A stretch of 64,000 nt of DNA from Tetragenococcus halophilus (GTDB lineage Bacteria > Bacillota > Bacilli > Lactobacillales > Enterococcaceae), in the NCBI RefSeq assembly GCF_021474685.1, contig NZ_JAKEIT010000002.1, positions 62,001 to 126,000 of the forward strand, given 5' to 3'. The position numbers were made by a program, and so were the translations under genes. A model generated the notes under the pieces. The model saw only the letters and a program-made list of their open reading frames with translations. It searched no databases and had not been told where the DNA came from. The first letter of the stretch is position 1. Each line of letters opens with the position of its first letter. Shown one piece after another: positions 15,573 to 27,273 of the stretch.

Positions 15573-16883
15573 ATGAAATTTGAACAGCAATTTTCTCAAA
15601 AGCAAACCCAGACACAGAAATTAGCAATGACGCAAAAATTGCAACAGTCAATTCAAATTTTGCAATATAACACAGAAGATTTAATTGATTATATCGATAA
15701 TAAGGCATTAGAAAATCCTTTATTAGAAGTTGTGGAACCGTCTTATTCTTCCAGCTATTCTAAACCTCGTAAATCTTCCGGAGAAGAGATGAATTATCTT
15801 AACCAAATTCCAGATAATTCTATTTCTTTGTTTGAACACTTAATCGATCAAGTCCATTTAAACTATCGAGATACTTATTTACGACAACTGGTTTTGTATT
15901 TAGTTGAATATATTGATTTGAACGGTTTTTTAAAAATTTCGTTAGAAGAGGCTGCTGAAAAAACGGGTGGTTCTGCGATCCAATTACTAGATGCTTTAAC
16001 ATTGATTCAGCAGCTAGATCCAGCCGGAGTTGGAGCGCGTAACTTGCAAGAATGCTTAATGTTACAAACAGAACGGGATAATTCTGCTCCGCATTTAGCT
16101 TATGTTGTGTTAGAAGAAATGTTTGAAGAGTTAGTAGATCGTAAATGGGAAAAAATCGCAAAAAATTTCGACATTTCTTTGAGCGATGTACAAGAAATTT
16201 TTGATTATATCCAAAATTTAACACCTACGCCAGGAGCTATCTACGGCGCTACTGAAGGATTGTTTATTATTCCCGATTTAACTGTGAAAATAGACGATCA
16301 AGAGCTTAAAGTATTATCAAATCGAAAAAGCGTTCCAGAAATCAAATTTCAACAAAATTATTTTGAACGAATGGAAAAAAGCCAAGATCCAGAAGTGCTC
16401 AAGTATTTAAAAGATAAACAACAAGATTATGAATGGCTAAAAAAGACGATCCAGCAACGTGGTGATACCATTTATCGTGTAGGAAAGGCGATCGTTTCTC
16501 ATCAAAAGGACTTTTTTTTAGATAAAGATCGTCCACTAAAACCTTTGACATTAAAAGATATTTCTGAGGAATTAGAGATCCACGAATCCACGGTGAGTCG
16601 TGCAGTAAATGGCAAGTATTTAGAAACAGAATTTGGTGTATTTGAATTAAAATCTTTTTTCAGTAAAAAAATAGGTGAAAATTCTAATGAAAGTTCTGCT
16701 AATGATGCTAAACGTTTATTACAACAATTGGTAGATCAAGAAGATAAGGCAAAGCCGCTATCTGATCAAAAACTTACAGAATTGATGAAAGATCAAGGGG
16801 TCACGATTTCTCGCCGAACAGTTGCTAAGTACCGGGACGTATTAAACATTGCTGGCTCTTCAAAACGAAAAAGGTATGATTGA
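15573..16883 (+). CDS. rpoN: RNA polymerase sigma-54 factor
   Basis: Sigma-54 (436 residues) directs polymerase to -24/-12 promoters and needs an ATP-driven activator. The N-terminal region is rich in Gln and Leu (MTQKLQQSIQILQYNTEDL), the activator-contact domain. The core-binding region follows, then a helix-turn-helix around EIHESTVSRAVNGKY. The RpoN box variant SRRTVAKYRD lies at about 413-422. In enterococci it controls PTS operons through LevR-type activators, none of which is in this window. The start has a weak AAGGGG site. Confidence 0.95.
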   Translation: MKFEQQFSQKQTQTQKLAMTQKLQQSIQILQYNTEDLIDYIDNKALENPLLEVVEPSYSSSYSKPRKSSGEEMNYLNQIPDNSISLFEHLIDQVHLNYRDTYLRQLVLYLVEYIDLNGFLKISLEEAAEKTGGSAIQLLDALTLIQQLDPAGVGARNLQECLMLQTERDNSAPHLAYVVLEEMFEELVDRKWEKIAKNFDISLSDVQEIFDYIQNLTPTPGAIYGATEGLFIIPDLTVKIDDQELKVLSNRKSVPEIKFQQNYFERMEKSQDPEVLKYLKDKQQDYEWLKKTIQQRGDTIYRVGKAIVSHQKDFFLDKDRPLKPLTLKDISEELEIHESTVSRAVNGKYLETEFGVFELKSFFSKKIGENSNESSANDAKRLLQQLVDQEDKAKPLSDQKLTELMKDQGVTISRRTVAKYRDVLNIAGSSKRKRYD

Positions 16884-16889
16884 TTGGTA

Positions 16890-16920
16890 AAAAGCCATGT
16901 GATGAAAAACATGGCTTTTG
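16890..16920 (+). terminator. rpoN terminator
   Basis: AAAAGCCATGT pairs with ACATGGCTTTT around an 8-base loop. Confidence 0.75.
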
Positions 16921-16999
16921 CTAGTTATTCGAAATATAAACGACAATTAGTTGCTAAACAATGTAGAAAATGATAGTATAAAACGTAAGGAATTGAGTT

Positions 17000-17027
17000 T
17001 TGACACAAGCTTGATTTTTTTTACAAT
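17000..17027 (+). promoter_or_regulatory. Promoter of the cggR-gap operon
   Basis: TTGACA (17000-17005) is a perfect -35 element, and TACAAT (17022-17027) lies 16 bases downstream. The CggR operator begins four bases later. Confidence 0.85.
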
Positions 17028-17030
17028 ATA

Positions 17031-17066
17031 CGGGTCGTTTTAAGTCTATACTGGTCGATTAATGTC
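17031..17066 (+). promoter_or_regulatory. CggR operator
   Basis: The sequence CGGGTC-N6-AGTC-N4-CTGGTC-N6-TGTC matches, in exact spacing, the tandem operator known from Bacillus subtilis (CGGGAC-N6-TGTC repeated at four bases). It lies just downstream of the -10 element, so bound CggR would block elongation. Confidence 0.85.
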
Positions 17067-17081
17067 CCGCGGAGGGATTCC

Positions 17082-18119
17082 ATGCTTAGTGAATTACAAT
17101 TGATTGAAGCAATCGCACCAGACATATTATATGTACTGCAGGAAAGATATCGGATTCTACAAAGTATTTATTGGATGCAACCAATCGGTAGAAGAAGTCT
17201 TTCAGAAAGTTTGGCTTTGACAGAACGTGTATTGCGAACAGAAACCGACTTGTTGAAAAAACTTGATTTTATTGCCACTTCTAAAAGCGGAATGCGCTTG
17301 ACGGAAAAAGGTGAAGAAGTCTACGAACAATTAGGCGATACAATGGATCAGCTTTTTGGCATGCAACAAAATGAAAGACGATTAGCTGAAAGTTTTGGTA
17401 TTGCTCGCTGTATCATCGTAAGCGGCGATTCAGACCAGCAAAAAAAAGTTGTGGATGAATTTGGTCGTTTGTTAGATGAAGCTTTGCATAATTATTTGCC
17501 TAACGGTGAAAATATTATTGCAGTGATGGGCGGTACAACCATGGCGCGTGCCGCTAAGCAATTAACGAATCTTAAAAGCGCTAAGCGTAAAAATTTGTTT
17601 GTCCCTGCCAGAGGTGGAATCGGTGAAGCAGTGAATGTGCAGGCTAATTCAGTAAGTGCTGAAATGGCAACTCGCTCACAAGGTGATTACCGGGCGCTGT
17701 TTGTCCCAGAACAATTGAGCGTTGTAACCTATGATTCATTGTTAAAAGAACCTTCCATCGTAGATGTTCTTAACTTGATCAACCAAGCGAACTGCGTGAT
17801 TCACAGCATCGGGCGAGCTTTACATATGGCGGCCCGCCGTAAAATGACGGAAGAAGAAATTCTTATGTTGAAAAGAAAAAATGCAGTCGCGGAATCTTTT
17901 GGGTATTTTTTCGACGAAGGTGGCAAAATAGTTTACAAAATCCCGAGGGTTGGTCTACAATTAAAAGATATAAGGGACATTCCTTATATATTTGCGGTTG
18001 CCGGAGGAAAGTCTAAGGCAAAAGCAATTCGGGCGTATATGGAAAATGCGCCGCAACAAACGTGGCTCATCACTGATGAAGCCGCAGCAAACGAGATTTT
18101 AAGAGGGGAAACCCTTTAA
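17082..18119 (+). CDS. cggR: Central glycolytic genes regulator CggR
   Basis: A 345-residue SorC/DeoR-family repressor. The N-terminal winged helix covers about residues 25-75 (RRSLSESLALTERVLRTE is the recognition region). The sugar-phosphate-binding domain begins near residue 100, with VMGGTTMARAAKQL and PARGGIGEAVN forming the phosphate-binding loops. In the family, fructose-1,6-bisphosphate releases the repressor. The gene is first in its own operon, so it is autoregulated. The start has GGAGGG 7 bases upstream. Confidence 0.95.
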   Translation: MLSELQLIEAIAPDILYVLQERYRILQSIYWMQPIGRRSLSESLALTERVLRTETDLLKKLDFIATSKSGMRLTEKGEEVYEQLGDTMDQLFGMQQNERRLAESFGIARCIIVSGDSDQQKKVVDEFGRLLDEALHNYLPNGENIIAVMGGTTMARAAKQLTNLKSAKRKNLFVPARGGIGEAVNVQANSVSAEMATRSQGDYRALFVPEQLSVVTYDSLLKEPSIVDVLNLINQANCVIHSIGRALHMAARRKMTEEEILMLKRKNAVAESFGYFFDEGGKIVYKIPRVGLQLKDIRDIPYIFAVAGGKSKAKAIRAYMENAPQQTWLITDEAAANEILRGETL

Positions 18120-18156
18120 AATAAATTTTTGGTTTTCATAAGGAGGAAATCATATT

Positions 18157-19158
18157 ATGTCAACAAAAGTAGCAATTAATGGTTTTGGACGTATTGGTCG
18201 TTTAGCTTTACGTCGTATCTTAGAAGCAAACGATGAATTAGAAGTTGTCGCAATCAACGATTTAACTGACAACGAAGATTTGGCTTATCTTTTAAAATAT
18301 GATACAGCACAAGGACGCTTCCCATACAGCGTAGAAGTTAAAGAAGATGCGCTAGTTGTGGACGGCAAAGATATCAAAGCATATGCTGAAAAAGATCCTA
18401 GTCAATTACCTTGGAAAGAAAACGGCGTTGACTTAGTATTAGAATGTACTGGATTATTCACTGATGCAGCAAAAGCTCATGCTCATATTGATGCAGGTGC
18501 TAAGAAAGTGTTGATTTCAGCACCAGCAAAATCAAAAGATACTAAATTAGTTGTTTATGGCGTAAACCATGAAACGATCACTGCAGAAGATGACATTGTT
18601 TCAGCTGCTTCATGTACAACAAACTGCTTAGCACCAGTTGTTAAGGTGCTAAATGATAAGTTTGGCGTTGACCGTGCATTGATGACAACTGTTCACTCTT
18701 ACACTTCTACTCAAAAATTGCAAGACGCTCCAGGTGGACGTAAAAACCGTGCCGGTGCTGCTAACATCATCCCTGCATCAACAGGAGCTGCTAAAGCAGT
18801 AGGTAAGGTTGTCCCTGAAGTTAATGGTCGTGTTGATGGTACTGCATTGCGTGTACCAACAATTACTGGTTCAATCACTAACCTATATGGCGTATTGAAC
18901 AAGAAAGTTTCAGTTGATGAAGTAAACGCAGCAATGAAAGAAGCTTCATCTGACGCATTTGCTTATAATGAAGATGACATTGTTTCTTCTGATATTATCG
19001 GCTATGCTGCTGGATCTATCTTTGACGCTACCCAAACTGCTGTTATGGATGGTGAAAATGGAGAACAATTAGTTAAAGCTGTTGCTTGGTACGATAATGA
19101 ATATGGATTCACTTCAAACATGGTTCGTACTTTAGAATATTTTGCAACAACTTTATAA
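18157..19158 (+). CDS. gap: Glyceraldehyde-3-phosphate dehydrogenase, type I
   Basis: This 333-residue NAD-dependent enzyme makes 1,3-bisphosphoglycerate in glycolysis. The Rossmann motif NGFGRIGRL is at 8-16. The catalytic cysteine is C153 in SAASCTTNC, with H180 in TTVHSYT. It is the glycolytic (GapA) type, as expected from its place behind cggR. A canonical AAGGAGG site precedes the ATG. The following hairpin probably makes its mRNA more abundant than the distal genes. Confidence 0.97.
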   Translation: MSTKVAINGFGRIGRLALRRILEANDELEVVAINDLTDNEDLAYLLKYDTAQGRFPYSVEVKEDALVVDGKDIKAYAEKDPSQLPWKENGVDLVLECTGLFTDAAKAHAHIDAGAKKVLISAPAKSKDTKLVVYGVNHETITAEDDIVSAASCTTNCLAPVVKVLNDKFGVDRALMTTVHSYTSTQKLQDAPGGRKNRAGAANIIPASTGAAKAVGKVVPEVNGRVDGTALRVPTITGSITNLYGVLNKKVSVDEVNAAMKEASSDAFAYNEDDIVSSDIIGYAAGSIFDATQTAVMDGENGEQLVKAVAWYDNEYGFTSNMVRTLEYFATTL

Positions 19159-19211
19159 TCCGTTGTTGAATAAATTCACTTGCTAATACGATTCATTTGA
19201 ATTTAAGAAAT

Positions 19212-19247
19212 AAAAGCGGGGAAGCGACGCGCTTCTCCGCTTTTTTT
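19212..19247 (+). terminator. Hairpin between gap and pgk (attenuator-like)
   Basis: AAAAGCGGGGAAGC pairs with GCTTCTCCGCTTTT (one wobble pair), followed by T7. It has full intrinsic-terminator form within the operon and would reduce pgk-tpiA-eno relative to gap, or mark an mRNA processing point. Confidence 0.75.
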
Positions 19248-19275
19248 AAGAAATTGTTATTTAGGAGGCAGATCC

Positions 19276-20466
19276 ATGGCTAAAAAAACAGTTGAAGATG
19301 TTGATTTAAAAGGTAAAAAAGTATTGGTTCGTGCGGATTTTAATGTGCCGGTACAAGATGGTGCTATCACAGACGACACTCGGATCAAAGCAGCACTTCC
19401 AACCATTAAATATGTGGTTCAACACGGAGGCAAAGCGATTTTGTTTTCTCACTTAGGACGTGTGAAGACAGAAGAAGATAAAGAAGGAAAATCTTTAGCT
19501 CCAGTTGCTGATCGCTTAGGTGAACTTTTAGATCGTAATGTGACATTTGTTCCAGAAACACGTGGAAAAGATTTAGAAGAAGCAATTAACAACATGCAAA
19601 ATGGAGAAATCGTCGTTTTCGAAAATACTCGTTTTGAAGATATCGATGGTAAAAAAGAAAGCAAGAATGATCCAGAGCTTGGGAAATACTGGGCTTCATT
19701 AGGCGATGTATTTGTTAATGACGCCTTTGGTACAGCACATCGTTCTCACGCATCAAATGTAGGGATTGCTTCTACAGGTATCCCAACTGTCGCTGGTTTC
19801 TTAATGGAAAAAGAAATCGAATTTATCGGCGAAGCAGTGGACAATCCTAAGCGTCCGATGATCGCTATTTTAGGTGGAGCAAAAGTTTCAGATAAAATTG
19901 GCGTTATCGAAAACTTAATCGAAAAAGCTGATAAAATTTTAATCGGTGGCGGCATGACTTATACTTTCTATAAAGCAAAGGGCGAAGACATTGGAAATTC
20001 AATGGTTGAAGAAGACAAAGTTGATTTAGCGAAGTCTTTAATTGAAAAAGCTGGAGACAAGTTAGTTTTACCAGTAGATTCTGTAACAGCTAAAGAATTT
20101 TCTAATGACGTACCGACTGAAATTCATGAAGGAGCTATTCCCGAAGACCAAATGGGCTTAGATATCGGTCCAAAAACAGTGGATAAATTTAGCGATATCT
20201 TAAAAGATGCAAAAACTGTTGTATGGAATGGACCAATGGGCGTATTTGAAATGTCCAACTTTGCTAAAGGAACGATCGGTGTTTGTGAAGCAATCGCTAG
20301 TTTGAAAGATGCAAACACAATCATTGGTGGCGGAGATTCTGCTGCAGCTGCTGAAAGTTTAGGCTTTGCTGATAAATTCAGCCATATCTCAACTGGCGGT
20401 GGCGCAAGCCTTGAATTGTTAGAAGGTAAGACTTTGCCTGGTTTAGCGGCTATTAACGATAAATAA
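19276..20466 (+). CDS. pgk: Phosphoglycerate kinase
   Basis: A 396-residue two-domain kinase that makes ATP from 1,3-bisphosphoglycerate. The N-terminal substrate domain has [14 protein letters not shown] and FSHLGR. The hinge and C-terminal nucleotide domain have [13 protein letters not shown] and [18 protein letters not shown] near the end is the phosphate-binding loop. Length and order are normal. The AGGAGG site lies 8 bases ahead of the ATG. It is transcribed with tpiA, 41 bases downstream. Confidence 0.97.
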   Translation: MAKKTVEDVDLKGKKVLVRADFNVPVQDGAITDDTRIKAALPTIKYVVQHGGKAILFSHLGRVKTEEDKEGKSLAPVADRLGELLDRNVTFVPETRGKDLEEAINNMQNGEIVVFENTRFEDIDGKKESKNDPELGKYWASLGDVFVNDAFGTAHRSHASNVGIASTGIPTVAGFLMEKEIEFIGEAVDNPKRPMIAILGGAKVSDKIGVIENLIEKADKILIGGGMTYTFYKAKGEDIGNSMVEEDKVDLAKSLIEKAGDKLVLPVDSVTAKEFSNDVPTEIHEGAIPEDQMGLDIGPKTVDKFSDILKDAKTVVWNGPMGVFEMSNFAKGTIGVCEAIASLKDANTIIGGGDSAAAAESLGFADKFSHISTGGGASLELLEGKTLPGLAAINDK

Positions 20467-20489
20467 ATTTTAACTTTTAGTTAGGTTAA

Positions 20490-21263
<774 letters not shown>

Positions 21264-21343
21264 AGTCATTTTATGATTTATTTCAAATAAAATTGAAAAG
21301 ATCATTTGATAAAAGTAATCGCAAGGGATAACCCTTATGATAA

Positions 21344-22669
<1,326 letters not shown>

Positions 22670-22686
22670 GTTAAAGAATCAAAGAG

Positions 22687-22718
22687 AAGCTGGGACAAAA
22701 AATGTCTCAGCTTTTTTT
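22687..22718 (+). terminator. eno operon terminator
   Basis: AAGCTGGGACA pairs with TGTCTCAGCTT, followed by a T-tract. Confidence 0.88.
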
Positions 22719-23108
22719 GACGAGTAAAAAGAACTTGATTTCGCTATTTTAGAAAGCTAAAAACAATTCCTGTATTTAGGATCTTAGGTAATGTAGTAGA
22801 AAAACGCTCTCTATTTTTGAGGTATCAGATAATGAAACAGCAAAACACTCTCCATCTTTTTAAACATGGGTAATGAATTTCTAATAGACTCTCTATGTTG
22901 GTCTGCCACAAAAAGTAATGCTTTACTCATTTGTAACTTGTCTCAAAAATTTAAGCAAACCAGAACTTAAAGGAAATATTTTTTGACTAAAGGTCGTTCA
23001 ATAAGTTTTTCATTTCTTATCTTTGAACATTTACATAACACTAGCCAATCGGAGAAAATTATGCTAGAGTGTACTAGACGATATCAGACGAAGGCGAGGG
23101 ATAAAAGC
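22719..23108. other. Gene-free stretch ahead of secG
   Basis: This 390-base stretch holds the 41-bp periodic array listed separately. From about 22980 to 23108 a frame is open into secG, but no ribosome site supports an earlier start. I see no RNA gene. Confidence 0.5.
22766..22929. repeat. 41-bp periodic intergenic array, locus A
   Basis: Four units start at 22766, 22807, 22848 and 22889, exactly 41 bases apart. Each begins CTCTCYAT or similar, continues through an AT-rich turn, and carries GRTAATG at offset 21-28, followed by a variable 13-base tail. The first half can fold on itself (CCATCTTT against AAACATGG type pairing). The last unit is degenerate. Confidence 0.7.
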
Positions 23109-23345
23109 TTGTACAGTTTAATATTAAGTGCAGTATTAGTGCTTTCTGTTATTTTAGTTATCACGATTATGCTACAACCAAGTAAACAAAATAGTGCAGC
23201 TAGTGCTTTTACTGGCGGTGCAGATAATCTTTTTGGTAAACAAAAGGCTAGAGGTTTTGAGGCAGTTATGAAACGTTCAACAGCAATACTAGGTACGATT
23301 TGGATGGTTCTGTTATTTGTTTTAGTATTGTTATCTTCTCAATAG
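23109..23345 (+). CDS. secG: Protein translocase subunit SecG
   Basis: A 78-residue membrane protein that assists SecA-driven export through SecYE. Two spans (about residues 3-21 and 55-75) are joined by a loop with the SecG-typical ASAFTGGADNLFGKQKARGFE. It starts at TTG (23109) with GCGAGGG upstream; the frame is open further but the extra residues are not SecG-like. It precedes carboxylesterase, rnr and smpB, the conserved Firmicutes order. Confidence 0.9.
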   Translation: MYSLILSAVLVLSVILVITIMLQPSKQNSAASAFTGGADNLFGKQKARGFEAVMKRSTAILGTIWMVLLFVLVLLSSQ

Positions 23346-23358
23346 AAAATAGTTAGCA

Positions 23359-23393
23359 AAGGGTTTGAGCATTATTCTCAAACTCTTTTTTTA
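23359..23393 (+). terminator. secG terminator
   Basis: AGGGTTTGAG pairs with CTCAAACTCT, followed by T7. Confidence 0.82.
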
Positions 23394-23421
23394 TGGTAGA
23401 ATAAAAAAGAGGTGTTAAACA

Positions 23422-24177
23422 ATGCAGATGAATTTACCTAAACCATTATTAGAAGAACATGGGAAAAGAGCGGTCATTTTTTTACATGCCTACTCTGGAA
23501 GTCCTAATGATGTCCGCATGCTTTGTCGTTTTTTAGAAAAAGCAAACTACACAGTTTATGCGCCAATGTTTAAAGGTCATGGAACATTGGACCCGCAAGA
23601 TATTTTAGACCAAAAAGTTGATGCTTGGGCACAAGATACTCAAACGGCCATTGATTATTTGAAAAATAAAGGCTATAAACAGCTTGCTGTATTTGGACTA
23701 TCTATGGGTGGTATCATGTCAATGGATGCATTAACGAAAAATGATTCTGCGATCATTGGTGGAGGAAGTTTTTGTTCTCCAATCTTTAAAACAGAAACAA
23801 ATGTAGCCGAAAATTTTTATCGCTATGCGGAAAAAGTTTTATCTTATACTAATTTATCTGAAGAAAAAATTAGAGAAAAAATGCCCAAAATCGCAGATGG
23901 TGCAAAAGAACAATTAAAAGGAATAGAGAGTTTTTCAGAAAGCGTCAGTAAAAAATTGAGTGGGATTAAAGTTCCGGTCTTTTTGGCTCAATCGGGCCAA
24001 GATCAGATGATCGATGCTTCGACCGTTTTTAAAACTGCTAAAGCTTTAAAACAAACTAAAATGACTTTACAGTGGTATCCACAAAGTGGTCATGTGGTCA
24101 CTGTGGGGCCTGAAAGAAAAGCATTTGAAAAAGACGTACTTGCTTATCTGGAAAGCTTACCCTGGAATGAGGAATGA
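23422..24177 (+). CDS. Carboxylesterase, alpha/beta hydrolase
   Basis: A 251-residue cytoplasmic esterase of the Est30/YvaK type. LHAYSGSPND forms the oxyanion region, the nucleophile elbow is GLSMGG (S94), the Asp lies in QSGQDQMID and the His in SGHVVT. No signal sequence. The stop overlaps the first possible start of rnr by four bases, so the two are translationally coupled. In the Geobacillus relative the substrate is a short-chain monoglyceride; here it is not known. Confidence 0.88.
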   Translation: MQMNLPKPLLEEHGKRAVIFLHAYSGSPNDVRMLCRFLEKANYTVYAPMFKGHGTLDPQDILDQKVDAWAQDTQTAIDYLKNKGYKQLAVFGLSMGGIMSMDALTKNDSAIIGGGSFCSPIFKTETNVAENFYRYAEKVLSYTNLSEEKIREKMPKIADGAKEQLKGIESFSESVSKKLSGIKVPVFLAQSGQDQMIDASTVFKTAKALKQTKMTLQWYPQSGHVVTVGPERKAFEKDVLAYLESLPWNEE

Positions 24178-26507
24178 AGATGAAAGAGACGATAAAAACT
24201 AAGGTTTTGCATTTTATGGAAAACAGTTCTAAAAAAAGTTTTTCAATGGAAGAAATCGCAGAAAATCTAGGATTAGGTAAAAGTGATGATTTCAAAGCTT
24301 TAGTGCAAACCGTAGCAACAATGGAAAGAGAACAATTAGTTGTTTTCAATAAAAAAGGAAAAATAAAATTACCACCCAAGCAAGTACTAGTGGAAGGAAC
24401 ATTTCGAGCTAATGAACGTGGTTTTGGTTTTGTGACGATTGATCCAGAAGAAGATGACGTTTATATTGCTAAAGAAAACACTGCTTATGCCATGGATGGA
24501 GATTTGGTCGCTATTGATATTACTAAACCGTCAGATCCTGCTGATGAGCTGGGTGCTGAAGGTCGTATTGTAGAAGTACGTCAAAGAAATCTCACGCAAA
24601 TCGTTGGAGAGTTTCATTTGTTTTCTGAAGATGAAATTACAGATACAGACTTGTATGGAGTAATTTCACCGAAAAACAAAAAGCTTTCCGGCTTTAAAGT
24701 ATTTATCTCCGCTACAGGTATCCGACCGGTAGAAGGAAATATTGTAATTGCTGAGATTACACATTATCCTGAAAAAGGTTATGAAGATAGTTTAGAGGGA
24801 ATTGTAAAAAATATTATTGGCCATAAAGATGAGCCCGGCATGGATATTTTAACAGTATTAGCAGCGCATGATGTGCCTACAGAATTTCCGGAAGAAGTCA
24901 TTGAGCAAGCTGAACAAGTCCCTGATTCGATTGATCCTAAAGACTATCCTGATCGAAAAGATAGACAGGATCAAATGATTGTAACGATTGATAGTGAAGA
25001 AGCAAAAGACTTAGATGATGCAGTTTCAGTGGAAAAATTAGAAAATGGACATTTCTTTTTAGCTGTGCATATTGCAGATGTTTCTTACTATGTCACAGAA
25101 AACAGTCCATTAGATAAAGAAGCCTTAAATCGTGGCACAAGTGTTTATCTAACCGACCGAGTTGTGCCTATGCTGCCGCAACGCTTATCTAATGGGATTT
25201 GTTCGTTAAACCCGCAGGTCCCGCGACTTGCCATGAGTTGTGAGATGGAGGTCGATGAACAAGGAAGCGTTGTTTCCTATGATATATTTCCAAGTGTCAT
25301 TAAAACCAATGAACGTATGTCTTATACGGCAGTTAATGAAATTTTGGAAGATGAAAATCCAGAAACAATGGCACGATATAAAGAATTAGTGCCGATGTTT
25401 CAAGCGATGAAAGAATTACATGAATGCTTAGAAACGATGCGTGATAGACGAGGAGCTTTAACCTTTGAAGATAATGAAGCACAAGTCGTTGTTGATGAAA
25501 ATGGCCATCCTCTAGATATTATTTTAAGGCAAAGAGGCATAGGCGAGCGTATTATTGAATCCTTTATGCTGTGTGCTAATGAAACGATCGCCAAGCACTA
25601 TCAACAAGCAAATTTACCTTTTATTTATCGAATTCATGAAGAGCCAAAAGAAGAAAAACTGCAGCAGTTTTTTGACTTTGCAGCGACTTTGGGAATTTTA
25701 GTTAAGAGTAAAAAAGGTTCAATCAGCCCTAAAGATTTACAAAAGGTAGTAGAAGATGCGGCAGAAAGACCAGAAAGTAAAGTTATTAATACGATGTTGT
25801 TACGTAGTATGCAACAAGCCCGTTATTCAGAAGAAAATGTGGGCCATTACGGTTTAGCAGCAGAATATTATACCCATTTCACTTCACCTATTCGTCGTTA
25901 CCCTGATTTGTTGGTTCATCGTTTGATTCGCTCCTATAGTGAAGATAAATCAGAGAAGAATCAAGAAAAGTGGGCTGAAAAAATTCCTGAAATTGCACAA
26001 CACAGCTCTGATATGGAGCGACGTGCGGTAGAGTGTGAACGTGATGTTGATTCGATGAAAAAAGCAGAATTTATGCAAGATCATATCGACGAAGAATTTG
26101 AAGGCGTCATTAGTTCTGTTGTTAAATTTGGCTTTTTTGTTGAATTATCTAATACAATAGAAGGCTTGATTCATGTAAGTGAACTACAAAACGATTATTT
26201 CCAATTTGTTGAAAGTCAGCTTGCTCTAGTTGGAGAACATACGAATCAAACCTTTAAGATCGGCCAACAAGTAAAAGTACGAGTGACAAAGGCAGATCCT
26301 GATACTAGAGAAGTGGATTTTGAATTGGTGGATGCCCAAGAAGTTACACCTGTTCAAACGAATAAACAACAAAATCGTAAACAACGTAGGAAAAATAAGG
26401 AAGACACAACGAAATCAAAAAAAGATAAAAAGAGTAAAAAAGGGAAGAATAAGGGAAAGAAGCCTTTCTATAAAGATGTGCCAAAAGGAACAAAGAAAAA
26501 GAAATAA
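24174..26507 (+). CDS. rnr: Ribonuclease R
   Basis: RNase R (777 residues) is a processive 3'-5' exoribonuclease that degrades structured RNA and works with tmRNA-SmpB. An N-terminal helix-turn-helix (about 1-65) is followed by cold-shock domains. The RNB catalytic domain has the acidic cluster TIDSEEAKDLDDAVSVE near residue 275. An S1 domain (about 640-720) and a Lys-rich tail complete it. ATG at 24180 is an equally good start (GAGG 9 bases upstream). smpB follows after 18 bases. Confidence 0.95.
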   Translation: MKMKETIKTKVLHFMENSSKKSFSMEEIAENLGLGKSDDFKALVQTVATMEREQLVVFNKKGKIKLPPKQVLVEGTFRANERGFGFVTIDPEEDDVYIAKENTAYAMDGDLVAIDITKPSDPADELGAEGRIVEVRQRNLTQIVGEFHLFSEDEITDTDLYGVISPKNKKLSGFKVFISATGIRPVEGNIVIAEITHYPEKGYEDSLEGIVKNIIGHKDEPGMDILTVLAAHDVPTEFPEEVIEQAEQVPDSIDPKDYPDRKDRQDQMIVTIDSEEAKDLDDAVSVEKLENGHFFLAVHIADVSYYVTENSPLDKEALNRGTSVYLTDRVVPMLPQRLSNGICSLNPQVPRLAMSCEMEVDEQGSVVSYDIFPSVIKTNERMSYTAVNEILEDENPETMARYKELVPMFQAMKELHECLETMRDRRGALTFEDNEAQVVVDENGHPLDIILRQRGIGERIIESFMLCANETIAKHYQQANLPFIYRIHEEPKEEKLQQFFDFAATLGILVKSKKGSISPKDLQKVVEDAAERPESKVINTMLLRSMQQARYSEENVGHYGLAAEYYTHFTSPIRRYPDLLVHRLIRSYSEDKSEKNQEKWAEKIPEIAQHSSDMERRAVECERDVDSMKKAEFMQDHIDEEFEGVISSVVKFGFFVELSNTIEGLIHVSELQNDYFQFVESQLALVGEHTNQTFKIGQQVKVRVTKADPDTREVDFELVDAQEVTPVQTNKQQNRKQRRKNKEDTTKSKKDKKSKKGKNKGKKPFYKDVPKGTKKKK

Positions 26508-26525
26508 AACAAGGAGGCCTGCTAC

Positions 26526-26984
26526 GTGCCAAAAGGTGATGGAAAGCTAGTTGCTCAAAATAGAAAAGCAAGACATGATTATACGGTTATTGATACTGTA
26601 GAAGCAGGAATCTCATTACAAGGAACAGAAATTAAATCGATCAGAAATAATCGGATCAACCTAAAAGATGGTTTTGTTCGTTTTCGTAATGGGGAAGCTT
26701 TTTTATTCAATGTGCATATCAGCCCTTATGACCAAGGGAACTTATTTAACCATGAACCTCGAAGAAGCCGTAAATTGTTGATGCATAAAAAACAAATCGC
26801 CAAATTACATGAAGAATCACAGAAAAAGGGAATGACGGTTATCCCTTTGAAAGTGTATATTAAAAATGGTTATGCTAAAGTGCTGGTTGGTCTAGCAAAA
26901 GGAAAAAGAGAACACGATAAACGTGAAACGTTAAAACGTAAAGATCAAGAACGCGAGATACAACGTGCACTAAAAGACTATTGA
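26526..26984 (+). CDS. smpB: SsrA-binding protein SmpB
   Basis: A 152-residue RNA-binding protein that carries tmRNA into stalled ribosomes. The oligonucleotide-binding barrel has [13 protein letters not shown] and [11 protein letters not shown]. The basic tail ([20 protein letters not shown]) inserts into the mRNA channel. The start is GTG, backed by AAGGAGG. The tmRNA gene is not nearby. The stop codon lies within the terminator stem. Confidence 0.95.
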   Translation: MPKGDGKLVAQNRKARHDYTVIDTVEAGISLQGTEIKSIRNNRINLKDGFVRFRNGEAFLFNVHISPYDQGNLFNHEPRRSRKLLMHKKQIAKLHEESQKKGMTVIPLKVYIKNGYAKVLVGLAKGKREHDKRETLKRKDQEREIQRALKDY

Positions 26985-27010
26985 CTTTATGCTGTCAATG
27001 GTCTTTATTT
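26973..27010 (+). terminator. smpB terminator
   Basis: AAAGACTATTGAC pairs with GTCAATGGTCTTT, followed by ATTTT. It overlaps the smpB stop codon. Confidence 0.75.
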
Positions 27011-27167
27011 TGATTTTAAGGTAAGATTTGGTATATTTGATTGTAAGAACCCCTTAGCAAAAAAAGAAATAGCGGCTTATTTTTTATCATTGATAAAACT
27101 TTGGCATTCTAAGTTTTCAATTTGTTTTTTCAATGTCTTATTTGCTGGGATTATTGATGAAAATCTT

Positions 27168-27196
27168 TTGAAATTTTCTTTTTATGGTGGTATGAT
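27168..27196 (+). promoter_or_regulatory. Probable promoter of the atp operon
   Basis: TTGAAA (27168-27173) and TATGAT (27191-27196) are separated by exactly 17 bases. The leader to atpB is about 75 bases. Confidence 0.7.
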
Positions 27197-27273
27197 ACCG
27201 ATTGTTGAATAAATCACGGTCATTTGATTTTGACTATGGTTTTGGGATTTTATGGGAAAGAAGGTGAGAGTAT

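Noticed and set aside
22766-22929. Possible CRISPR array because of regular spacing
   Set aside because: The 41-base units are not identical repeats with unique spacers, the variable part is short, and no cas genes are present.
22983-23108. Extended N-terminus of secG
   Set aside because: The extra 42 residues have no SecG character and no ribosome site; TTG at 23109 has both.
26985-27273. Possible tmRNA (ssrA) gene next to smpB
   Set aside because: No tRNA-Ala-like ends or tag frame could be found in the gap.
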